A DNA stretch of 64,000 nt from Siphlonurus alternatus (lineage: Eukaryota; Arthropoda; Insecta; Ephemeroptera; Siphlonuridae): NCBI GenBank assembly GCA_949825025.1, contig OX463779.1, forward strand, positions 27,990,539 through 28,054,538. Direction: 5' to 3'. Below, piece by piece: positions 52,991 to 63,603 of the stretch. Position 1 is the stretch's first letter. Each line of letters starts with the position of its first letter. Below the pieces are notes generated by a model, which worked only from the letters and a program-made list of their open reading frames with translations, searched no databases and was not told the DNA's origin. A program made the position numbers and the translations under genes.

Positions 52991-53315
52991 GGTAAAGTAT
53001 TTAATGCTGTGTAAATTTCTCGTTATTTATATTTACTTAAATTAATGTTTGAGTTGTTAAGAAGATTTCAAATGAAATAAGCTTTAAAGCAGCCCTCAGT
53101 CATTAAAATAACAAGATTATAAATAAAATGTGGTTGACTTTTAAAAGTAAACTTCAAAGCTGTGTTTTTAAAACAAATTAAAAATTTAAGTACCATTTTT
53201 TGAAATTTTTCTAACAATATTAAAAATTAAAATTACTATATAGTTCTGTTAATTTAAATTATCTCAGTCTTTTTTTGCACATCAAATACAATTTTAACTT
53301 TTTTATAGTAGTTAA

Positions 53316-53721
53316 GGGCATTGGGTGTAGCACCGGTAGTTGGCAACACTGACGTATCTTCACCATGTTAATTTTTGATCATTGCTCCTCGGAGTAATTT
53401 TTATGCTAGAGCCAAGCTGATTGCTGTAGTATCAAGATAATTAGTAGCCCAAGTGCACAATTTGGCTAAATAAAGCCTGATTTAAAGAAAAGTATTTTTT
53501 AGTAATTTTTTAAATTTACATGCATTTTTCTAAAATATAAAAAAAAATTCTTTAAATCAGGCTTTATTTAGCCAAATTGTGCACTTGGGCTACTAATTAT
53601 CTTGATACTACAGCAATCAGCTTAGCTCTAGCATAAAAATTACTCCGAGGAGCAATGATCAAAAATTAACATGGTGAAGATATGTCAGTGTTGCCAACTA
53701 CCGGTGCTACACCCAATGCCC
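53316..53721. mobile_element. TTAA-flanked foldback element, near-perfect hairpin
   Basis: TTAA is at 53312-53315 and 53722-53725. Arms of about 175 bp (53316-53490 and 53546-53721) start GGGCATTGGGTGTAGCACCG and match with only a few differences around a loop of about 55 bp. It is non-autonomous and, judging by arm identity, young. Confidence 0.88.
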
Positions 53722-53915
53722 TTAAATAAAAGACAATTTTCAAGGAAAATTATGAAAAAAATTAAAAAATAAAAAGTTGTGATTTGTTGACAATTTCTTT
53801 AATTTTCGATGCCAAAACGTAATAAAAGTGTCATATTTAATAAGAAAAAATATTTGATAATTTGACCTATCTTGTAATTGAGAATACATTTATATATAAA
53901 TATTTATAGTAATTA

Positions 53916-54320
53916 TTACTGAATAATTTCCAGATTCAATGGACTCGATTCACGAAGAGATTTATTTCCATGCCGATTCAATAATTTCTGCATAGAGACG
54001 TAGACATGTTCTATGCAACTTGACTTTCTGTACTGCAATAAACTTGATGAAGTTGCCCCCAGGTGTGTACACCTGAGTAGCAGATCACTGTCACGAGGAG
54101 GATACGTCAATATCGCAGTCATCGTGAGCTCGGAGAGTGTTTGCCTAGGGCGTCCCGGCTTGACGCGGCACGAATCAACAGATTCGTCACCACTCTTGGC
54201 TGATTGAGCGGCACACCGGGGGTACCTCGTCGTTCTCACGTGATCCAACAGAGTGTGACGCTCCTCGAGGCAACAATGGAATTCTGTAATTGTCACTTCA
54301 CTAAATTGTACAAAAAAAAA
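53916..54320 (-). other. GC-rich block with open frame, possible exon or 5' UTR
   Basis: One of the longest open frames in the window lies here on the minus strand (149 codons in total; the part downstream of the splice-like site is about 120). It sits in a GC-rich patch at 54000-54290. A TTTTGTACAATTTAG tract and a second ACAG at about 54284 could act as acceptors. The second would restore phase after the exon at 57971 and give EFHCCLEERHTLLDHV. A CAC/GTGAGA donor follows about 45 nt later. The remainder looks low in conserved character. A 15-base match to the end of the 54617 foldback family (CGATTCACGAAGAGA) lies near 53946. It may be an exon of the upstream gene, a noncoding first exon, or neither. 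Confidence 0.2.
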
Positions 54321-54616
54321 GCATATTGTTAAAAAATAAAATGAGATATAAAATGAATGGATCAATTTTTTGATTTAAGTGGAAATATCTCAAAGTTTTC
54401 AGTGAAATAGTTTGAAACTTGTTCCAATTGAATAGCTACAACACAGGATAATATAAAATATTCGGAACTTGAGATATTAATAATATACTAGCTCTTATTG
54501 GATATTAAAATTTAATTACTAAGAACCTTTTCAATCGATTCCTAAAAACATGCCCAAATTAAATTTAATTTAATTTATAAAAAAAGCTAAAGAATTAAAA
54601 TTTCACATAAAAATAA

Positions 54617-54752
54617 GGGGGGTGATTCACAAAAGAGTTATCCAGAAAGTTATCCAGCTTTCTCACTAACCACGGTTAGCGCCAGTCTAATTCAATGACA
54701 CTAAACGTGGTTAGTGAGAAACCTGGATAACTCTCTTCGTGAATCGCACCCC
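54617..54752. mobile_element. MITE family A, copy 1
   Basis: The inverted ends are GGTGATTCACAAAAGAGTTA on the left and GGTGCGATTCACGAAGAGAG on the right (reverse complement), followed in both arms by TTATCCAG and TTTCTCACTAACCAC. It is 136 bp and compact. A second copy is at 21919. Confidence 0.82.
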
Positions 54753-55496
54753 TTAAGAGCTCCTATACAGTATTACATGATAAACATAACAGGGGGAACT
54801 AGAACATTAGATGGCTTTTTCCTTTTTCCATTAAATCTGCACTTTAATTAATTTGTTGTATTTTTTATACAAAAGTGGATAATGTGATAAATTGTTTTGA
54901 TACGTGTAATTCCATAAGCAATCATGAACCATAAGCTATTTATCACGATACTTAAACAAGAGATTATTACACATATAATATGACTGGAAATTGAATTTGC
55001 AGATCATGTAAATAAAATTATCAACTCACAACAACAGTAAAGATAAATAACACTCCATAATTATATGATGTAATACAAATATAATACATGTCATAGCTTT
55101 TATGCGGTGCATCATCAAATTATTATACATCTATGTCATACGGATGCACCTCTATTATTCTCTCTACTGCTGCTGCATGCTAGCTCATGTAATTGATTTC
55201 CTTTCAGTGATAATGTATTCAGCTCCATTGATTCTCACATCCTGCATATATACACCACGTGACTATCACAATGTTTCATCTACCTCATTTGACAGATCTA
55301 ATACACAATAGTGATATGAGTTTGTCGCGCAAGAAGTGTAAACATACATAATATATTATTATGTGTATTTCAAAATAAATCACTATGTCTCTCTGAAATA
55401 TGTGACAGTGCAATCAAACAGAGTAAATGTAACGTTATGGATATCTATAAATGTAGCTATATACACAATCCAGCTTAATTATATGACTTAATAAAG

Positions 55497-56006
55497 CTTG
55501 ACCCAAGGTATGTTGAACAACTTCAAGGAGTTAAATCTAATCTCTTTCAAGGTTAAATTAATGACTTAGGTAAAAATCCGGCTGTTCCGAGGTGTAGCTA
55601 CACAACTCTAGAGAGGAGCTTATATTATGACTATAGTTTGACCCAAGGCATGTTAAACTATTTCAATCTCTTTCAAGGTTAAATCAATGACACTGAGGTA
55701 ACAATCCGGCTGTTCCGAGGTGTAGCTACACAACTCTAGAGAGGAGCTTATATTATGACTATAGTTTGACCCAAGGCATGTTAAACTATTTCAATCTCTT
55801 TCAAGGTTAAATCAATGACACTGAGGTAACAATCCGGCTGTTCCGAGGTGTAGCTACACAACTCTAGAGAGGAGCTTATATTATGACTATAGTTTGACCC
55901 AAGGCATGTTAAACTATTTCAATCTCTTTCAAGGTTAAATCAATGACACTGAGGTAACAATCCGGATGTTCTGAGGTGTAGCTACACAGCCCTAGAGATG
56001 ACTATA
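55497..56006 (+). repeat. 128-bp tandem repeat array
   Basis: Unit starts are at 55497 (139 bp, diverged), 55636, 55764 and 55892 (115 bp, lacking GGAGCTTATATT). The units at 55636 and 55764 read as identical over 128 bp, which points to recent duplication. Landmark within each unit: CCGAGGTGTAGCTACACA. A fifth, broken unit continues at 56567-56604 after the insertion. Confidence 0.9.
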
Positions 56007-56015
56007 GTTTGACTC

Positions 56016-56552
56016 TTCTTCTTCTTCTTGATCCGTTTATGAGAATAGCCCGAACAGGCATGCACCCAATACTAGTTTTATTGTTCTTGTAATTAACTAA
56101 TTAAAGTTAGGAGGGGCTTGTAAAGGATTATGGATGAACAATGGGTAGAAATTTTTGATTATGGGATGTGGTATGCAAAATGGGAAGGTGATGATGGGAA
56201 TGCCAGCATGCAAGGTATGTGGTGGTGATTTAGGGTCAAGTATGACTATGTGGCGTGGGGTGCAAGAATGTAGGTTGATGATGCAGGCGCCAACATGAAA
56301 AAAGATGTAACAGGAGGTTTGAAGCAATCACGTGTCGTCCTGTGGCGACCGTGAGCAGGGAAAAGTAGTGATTGTGAGGGTGCGGTGAGGCGAGAATAAT
56401 AATTATGAATCAAATTGACTGGGGATAGGGGTATAGAAATCAAGACGATTAATATATAGAATAGGATAGGGATAGTTACCAGGATAGGACAGACAATTTG
56501 AGCGGAGAGTCACGTCGGCGTTGCTCACTATGGCGCGCCATCTTGATCTCTC
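56016..56552 (-). mobile_element. 537-bp retrotransposon-like insertion
   Basis: It is flanked by the 14-bp direct repeat CTATAGTTTGACTC (56002-56015 and 56553-56566), which sits within a unit of the 128-bp tandem array. On the minus strand the element starts GAGAGATCAAGATGGCGCGC and ends with a GAA repeat tail. A long duplication plus a simple-repeat 3' tail indicates target-primed reverse transcription (LINE or SINE). No tRNA-type A/B boxes and no reverse transcriptase are visible. It is probably a truncated or internally deleted LINE. Confidence 0.75.
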
Positions 56553-56604
56553 CTATAGTTTGACTCGAGGCATGTTGAAATACTCCAAGGTTACATCAAT
56601 GGTA
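56553..56604 (+). repeat. fifth unit of the 128-bp array, after the insertion
   Basis: It resumes TTTGACTCGAGGCATGTTGA and ATCAATGG, diverged from the other units. It shows that the retrotransposon-like element landed inside an existing repeat. Confidence 0.7.
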
Positions 56605-57970
56605 TAAATATATGATGCGACTTTAGTTCACAGTGACGCTTGACTGATGACGCGTTACGTTAAGCGGATTTTCTACTCTAACTTCCACCTGTCTGCCGGT
56701 TCTCCAGCTGATTTTATTTCGTCCCAGATCAGCTTCATATCAATAGTCTTTAACATTTAATTAATGACTTCATAGAGGATCAATGACAGATCTTTTTTAA
56801 GTGAAGTCAATGGAATGGAAGAAGATTAGGAATGTAAACTCCCGTTTTAAGTTATAATCGGTTCATAAAAATAAAAAGAAAAAGAAATGAAGGGTAAAAA
56901 TTTTATGATTTCATGTGTAAGAGTGTAACGTTTGTCAATTTTTGACCAAGAAAGTAGAAATTAAATAAGAATGAAATGACACTGTTTGCTAGCTCAAGAT
57001 GCAATTTAACTGCTTTTAATGTATGTACATTATATGCACATGCACATACATGTATGGATTTTTATTGCCAGTCCGCTGTAATTCTGACCTGTTTCTTCGT
57101 GTTTAAACATTATTAGTAAAAATATTGTAATGTCTCCTTTCATTGCCCCAATCTATGCCGAACAATGGCGGAGACTCACGACCAAAGTTGAAAAAAAAAA
57201 AAAAAATGATGCGCGCCAATACTTCTATACTTTGTCATCCAATACTAGCAAGTTGTTTGGAACTTTTCCAATTATTTACAAATTTTCCTACTTATTTGCC
57301 TACATAGTGGGTTTATTCAACGTATTAAATTATTATTAATATATTTTTTTAATATCAGTGTAATTATGCTATGATCAAACTAAAGAAAAAAGAAGTGAAT
57401 TTTATAGAATCTATATAGTATTATACAATCCTATAATTATGTATAACATTTTATAGATTATAATTATTTCATAACAATATTGTAAGTATAATTGTTCAGA
57501 ACAAGCGACAAAATGTAGCCAAGCGTCAGTTGTCATTTGTGAACAGAATTATTGACAGAGAAGCTGAGGTTATGTGACGATGTAGAGCTCAATAATTAAC
57601 ATGAAATTACAGCGAGGTTAATTTGTAGTAACATAAGCACAAACATTGATCGGAAACTATTGCATGTCACTCTTTGTTGTACGTTGCTCTGATGTAATAC
57701 ATTGTTCACTATATTTAATATATAATATTTAATATGATATAAACTTACAGGTTCATTAAATTATATAATAATGAAATATTAAGCAAAATTGAAATAGTTG
57801 TAATAAATACCTCTCTGATCTGACTTAATTTAATTTGCGTCAAGTAAAAAAATGTTGAAATTTTATAGTAAAATTATAATTAAAAATATTTTCCTCATTA
57901 ACTCTACAAATTGTCCTTCATCTCAGTAATAAACTTAGTACACAATTCTACTGAGGATGGCGCAGTTTAC

Positions 57971-58237
57971 CTAGATAGAAAAGCATATTGCAATTTTGAC
58001 CAGTGACTTCCATAAGATGCAACTTTTCTTTGGTTTCCTTCTCTGAGGTATTAATTGCAAATGTTATCGCATGGTAATGACGACTGGCTTCTTTCATGTG
58101 GTCCGAGCACTCGAGCAGAGTTTCCAATCTGTGGCGCCTCGTATTTACATGGGCAAGGAGGTCGTGGGAGAGACTCAACCCCGTGGCTGATGGTAGACAG
58201 CTGCTCCACTTAGACCCGACAACTTTAATGGCAAAAA
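57971..58237 (-). CDS. probable internal coding exon, spectrin-repeat-like helical protein
   Basis: Seen: a 267-nt open exon with acceptor TTCTGCTTCAG before 58237 and donor CTAG/GTAAAC after 57971. It is phase 1 on both sides and encodes 88 full codons. The protein starts FAIKVVGSKWSSCLPSATG. It continues with a long amphipathic helical stretch containing LLAHVNTRRHRLETLLECSD, HMKEASRHYHAITFA and TSEKETKEKL. GC content is far above its flanks. Known: R-H-R-L-E-x-L-type helices of this kind occur in spectrin repeats, including those of SESTD1 and Dbl-family RhoGEFs. Inference: this is an exon of a gene upstream of beat on the same strand. I could not name the protein or find its neighbouring exons with confidence. 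The nearest candidate downstream is in 53916-54365. It could also be a pseudo-exon, but an open symmetric exon with both splice signals makes that less likely. Confidence 0.55.
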
Positions 58238-58336
58238 CTGAAGCAGAACTTAAATCGTATCACCTAGTTTTGGTTTTATAAAATAATGATCAAACAAAAT
58301 TTTTGTGTCGATCATGTTGTTTTTACAAGTACTTAA

Positions 58337-58786
58337 GGCTTAACCTGAGAAATTTGGAGGAAAAATTCGCTACAACAGATTTTCTTCAAATTAATTTGGT
58401 GGACTTACAACAATCGTCAAATTAGCTCGGAATTTTTTCGGAATTTTTTAACCGTTGGTTTAATTATAATTAATTTATTTAAAGGAGAATTTTGTATCCT
58501 TCCAATGTTAAATTTGTTAATTAGCATTGCAAAAAAACTATACAACAGATTCTTTTACTTTTTTTTTTTATTAAAACCTTATTTTTTAGACTATTTTTCT
58601 GAATTGTTTTCATATATTTTGAACCGTGGCGATGATCGTTTCCTATATGTCATGAGAAATGTGGCAACGTTCTCAAGGACTGATGTCACCACCCCCTCCT
58701 AAAAATTTATTCGCATTCCAATGCAAACAGTGTTGCCACTATAGCCACGCCTCTTGACCTTGACAGACAAATTCTCAGGTTATACC
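58337..58786. mobile_element. TTAA-flanked TIR element
   Basis: TTAA is at 58333-58336 and 58787-58790. The inverted ends read GGCTTAACCTGAGAAATTTG on the left and GGTATAACCTGAGAATTTGT on the right (reverse complement), about 25-30 bp. The interior is AT-rich, with one short frame and no transposase. It lies about 100 bp from the acceptor of the exon at 57971-58237. Confidence 0.75.
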
Positions 58787-58790
58787 TTAA

Positions 58791-60849
58791 TGATCAATTT
58801 CAGTGCAATTTTAAAATATTTTTATTAAAACACGAGATAAAAGTATATATACACCCTTTTTTTTTCCAAACTACAATATAATGAAATTGTGAAAAAATAA
58901 TTTTAGTTCTATACAGCTTTTCTTTTTTTTTAAAGTAAAGTTTCATTTAAACTTATTCAACAAAAAATATGTATATATTAAAGTTATATTCTCATTCTTG
59001 TCTAAGAGTTAAAAAGAATCTTCCTTTATAAGCATGCAGCCTGTTTTTATATTTTTAAAAATTGTGAAACTGTAAGAGGAAAAAAAAAAAATAATAATAA
59101 TAATAAGTCGGTAAATTTTGTGAGTGCGAGGCTTGTGCTGTCAGCTTGCTGGGGCGACGGGGCGTCATGTCCCGGTCTTTTCCACCCACCCTTTCGCTCG
59201 AGTCAGCCGTCACAAAAAACAACAAGCGGCTAGGGACACTCGCGCGACAAATGAGCTCTTTGCCTCCTTGTAAGAACTAGCAAAATTTTCATCCACTCTG
59301 CAACTTTTACAATATCAAACCAACTTTACAATTGCTTTTAAAATTAATTATAATTTATTTGGTTATGAAAATCTGATATATAATTAACTTCAACCTCATT
59401 AATGTGTCATTTAATATAAAAAAAAAGATGAGAGTTGGGAACAAAAAATCCCTATATAATAAGCAAATATTTTAATTCAAAGAAATTAGTTTATTAATTT
59501 GTAGTACTCATTTCTTTACAGTATATACTCAATACTATGTAATTAAAACTGACCTATTTTTTTTTATAAATAAATGTTAGTACTTGTTGTTTTTTTTAGT
59601 CATTATTAAAGTGGTTGGAGTTTACGATCGAGAAACATCAAAACTAATGTCAGAGTTGCACAAAAAAACGTCGTCGCAGCACCGGCGACTGAGCGTGTGT
59701 GTGTCGCCGTTTGCTTGCAGCAATGGCTTTGCTAGAGCTTCGTTAAAACTTTGTAAAAAGGGGAAATTATTACAACTCTCTACCCAACTTATGTTGCTTG
59801 CACAGCATTCTATCTAATAACTCATATTATACTATACATTTTTATCTTTAAAAAAAAATTTAACGAGACCTCTCGTATATAATATATTTGTAACTAAAAA
59901 AAAATATTTATTTTTAATGATGTTGAATATTTTTTATTATTACTATTATTTATTTTCTCATTCATTACTATGAAAATTTTGTATTTGATATTTAAATGGA
60001 GTGGATACTGAATACCTCAAAGTTGCTTTAATTGAACTCTCAAGTTGGTCTTTTTGCTACTTTAAATAAATACAGAATTGCTTTTTTGCTAACTATTCCT
60101 CCCTTGCTCTTTATAAAACCAATGGATTAATTAAAAATTAATGTTCAATAATTATGAAAATCGTGTATTTAAATTTAATAAAAAAAATATGCTCCAACAG
60201 AGCAGCCTCCTACATACTAACCTGGCTCTTATTTAAATATTTTAAAAAGAAAGTTCTATATTTTTCAAATCAAACTTTTTTTTTAACTTTCTCTCTGTCT
60301 CTCTCTCTCTCTCTCCTCCTAGTTGTAATCCACGATCATTAGTAATTAAGTACAAGTCCTTTCGAGTGCTGGAGTAGTTTTATATATAATACACACAAAA
60401 GAAAAATTATAATAAAATATGGTTTTAAATCAATTTTTAATTTTTCCAGCCTTGCATTTAATATTATAGTATATTATACCTTTATTTTTTATATTAGATA
60501 TATATGAGAAAAAAAAACTGTTTTCGGATCATTATTTTATTATTATTTTAGACGATTATATTATTGCCATGAACTCAGAATTTGTCAACTCCATAAAAAT
60601 GTTGAAATTCGCTTCTGAAATATTTCTGCATATATACCAAATTTCAAATATTCCAGTCAAATGGTTGGGACTTCCGGTATGTCTTACATTTGCTGGACTG
60701 TCACAATTTAAAATAAAGAGGTGTAGGAAGTAAAGAAGAACGTTAGCTTTGACGCAGAATATAATAAGCATGGATTTGATTAACAATTTTTAACAATTTG
60801 ATGTACAATGGACGCTCTTAGTCGCTCTTGCAACTTCATACGTGGGAGG
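58791..60849. other. noncoding stretch with two doubtful short frames
   Basis: AT-rich DNA with a GC-rich patch at 59120-59270. At 60560-60731 an ATG frame of 54 codons on the plus strand overlaps a minus-strand frame that begins after a good TTGTGACAG acceptor-like site (about 60700). Neither matches a family I recognise. Confidence 0.4.
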
Positions 60850-60932
60850 TGTGGCGCAGTGCGCTTCACCGGATCTCGTCACATCACTGAAGTCAAGCAA
60901 CACCGAGCGTGGTTAGTAGTTGGATGGGTGAC
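60850..60932 (+). repeat. 5S rRNA-derived segment, second copy
   Basis: It reads GTGTGGCGCAGTGCG, then CCGGATCTCGTCACATCACT, GAAGTCAAGCAACACCGAGC, and GGTTAGTAGTTGGATGGGTG. These are the 5S internal control region elements. The sequence after 60932 departs from 5S, so this is a SINE3-type head or a pseudogene. It shares the odd upstream GTGGCG-x-A-x-TGC with the copy at 27536, which argues for a common repeat family. Confidence 0.72.
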
Positions 60933-61170
60933 AATTTTCAACAAAAAACACGTTTCCCACCCAAAATCGTCACTATAAACCACTATGTCCTGGTTTCCTT
61001 GGCTTTGGACCATTGCACTTCCGGTTCATTGACAAAAAGCTGTTGCGTCCATCATGGCTAAGGTTTTCACGTTTTCCTCAGTCACAGGCAAATACTGGGA
61101 TGGTTTGCAAGGCCATGGCCGCCCCCGTTCGGCAAGAGCCCATGAAAAGCTCAAGTTAGGGTTTTGGAAG
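60933..61170 (+). repeat. probable body of the 5S-headed repeat
   Basis: A GC-richer tail follows the 5S-derived head (TTTCCCACCCAAAATCG, then GTCCTGGTTTCCTTGGCTTT, then GGGTTTTGGAAGGTTCGGGG). The end is not sharply defined and no target duplication was found. Confidence 0.35.
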
Positions 61171-63544
61171 GTTCGGGGTTTCAAAGTAGTATCTAATTAG
61201 TAATTAGCAGTACCTAATAGGGTTTAGGGGTTAGTTAAAAAAATATTTTCAATTAGTTTTGATGTTTTGATTTTGTTTTACAATTTAAAATATAGTTGTT
61301 TATATTTTAGCATATTTGTAAAATTTTAAATAAAATCTATACTTTGATAATTTGACATGTTGTGCTTAACAGTGATTAAATTTAAACATTAATGATAGCA
61401 CCACATTTACTATTTATTTACTAAAGGAAAAATAAAAGTTTCAATAATAAAACCATCGTTCGATGGTTCGACCACACTTTAAAGAGCTTTTAATTAAAAA
61501 TACATAAAAACCATGCACACTCCAATAACTATGACTACAAAAGCATAAAATCCTAACAAAGCCTTCCACGTAATAGTTAAAATTATAATCAATTATTACA
61601 TTAATTTCAATGTACACAAAGGCTTAAAAATAAATTTTAAATAAACATATTTTACAATATACGTAGTTTCTATATACTTTTTTAGCCTCTTTTTCCATAT
61701 AAAAGAATAATATTTATACATTTATTTATATAATATTTAGAGACACATTCATATTTTTGCAGAGAGAGTTTAAATGAGGATATCAATTGATACCCGAATT
61801 TGATGAGGACGGTATCGCATCTAAATAAAATGTCAGTTGTTGTCAACGTGGTTGATATCAACGAATGATAACGTTATCTGTAGTGCAATGAAAATTTTAT
61901 CGCAGAGAAGCATAAATGAATGACTAAAATGGATAGTTTAGTACTGTTGATTGACAAAGGGAGAATGAAAACATGGTTTTCAATACATGAAAATATTCAA
62001 TTAGAAATATTCAGTGAATTTATCTGTACAACATTTACTAGATTAAAAAAAAGGATTAAAATTATATTTAAAAAAATACAAAAGCTTTATTTTATCCTCA
62101 AAATAAATATTGAATATTTTTTATCTTTATTTGAAAATACACAATTGATCTTAAGGTTCAAAATTCTATTTAATATTTATATATTTTCTACCATGATAAA
62201 TGGTAAATAAAGATATATATTCTCTAAGCTGATATTTGAATGAGTAGAAGTGATTTTAACTATATTAGGACAACGCCTTCTTACTGGGTCGTAAGATTGC
62301 GACACTGTAGATAGAGAGGGATGGGTGGATAGGAGTGCATGCATTCAGGCTGGAAGCTGCTGGGTTTGAAATGATCCAGCCTCCTCATGGCGGCGGGAGA
62401 AGCTTTCCATATCTGTGGCTGCAGCTTCTCAGGCAGTGGAAGCTATACCAGCACGCATTCTGCTCCTTTCATCTCTCTCTCTCTCTTAGCTTTCAATATT
62501 AACAGTCCATACTATTACTCTAATAACCAGCACGTTTCATGTCAAAGTGTTATGAGCATAATTTTTGGTTCGAATCCAGGCTGAATAAATGTTTACGGCA
62601 ATTTAATTCATCCTTATATTCCCTCTTCATAATCTCTGTCTGAATATAGTCCCCTCTGTCTATTTCTCTCCTCTCCCACGTTTATATCCTAACAGGTAAA
62701 ATGTGAATAGAAAGGTATACTCTTAGTATCTGCGTGTGCCTAGAGAGCTTTTAAACATCAACTTTGTACAATATAAAAAAAAAACATCGGGAAAGCTTTT
62801 TTAACTCCCAATGAAATGTCACGTAAGAGCACTGTATAAATGAACTCTCGTGAGCTTTGGTTTAACTTCGTTCGCAATGTTCAATGATCAAAAGGATTTC
62901 CATTGAATTTTAATAATTGAATATTAATGTTTTTGTTATGATTTTTTTTTCACTTAAAAAAAACATTTTTTTTTTAAATCTGTGTTTCTGACGTCTGCAT
63001 ATATAATTTAATTGCAAATTTAAACTTTAAATGTCCGGATATTATATCATTACTTATTTATTAGTTTTTTGTTTTCATTTCACTTGTTTGAATCGTGCAC
63101 TTAAGTGAACCTGAATCATAAAATCTTATTTTGAAGATACCAGACTTTTATTCCACCATTGCATGGTAGTAACATCATAAAGTATAAAATCTAATCATAG
63201 CTGAACAGAGAGTGGTAGACAGGCAATTGTTACCGAAGTTTAATTAAGAAACAATGTTTCGCTACTAAATTACATCATAATATTGTGATCATCCAATCAA
63301 TTAACTGAAAGATATTTTTCCAGGACTCGCATGACTGTGAATATTTGTACGAAACCATGGCTCTCTTATTTGACCTATATACTTCATCAATGCCAGGACT
63401 GGAAGGAAAAAAAAAATGCTGTTAAAGGTCCCTCTGATAGGAAAAAAGAAACAAGCAGTTTTTTTACATTAAAATATAAAAATTACAAAATCATGCATTT
63501 CATTGAGTGCATGGTGCTTGACATTTAAAAGTTCATTTAAATAA

Positions 63545-63603
<59 letters not shown>

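Noticed and set aside
60556..60786. Opposing 54- and 76-codon frames at the same place
   Set aside because: Either could be an exon remnant, but neither has recognisable similarity or a complete set of splice signals.
62563..62580. Canonical B-box-like GGTTCGAATCC
   Set aside because: It is isolated, with no tRNA arms or A box around it.
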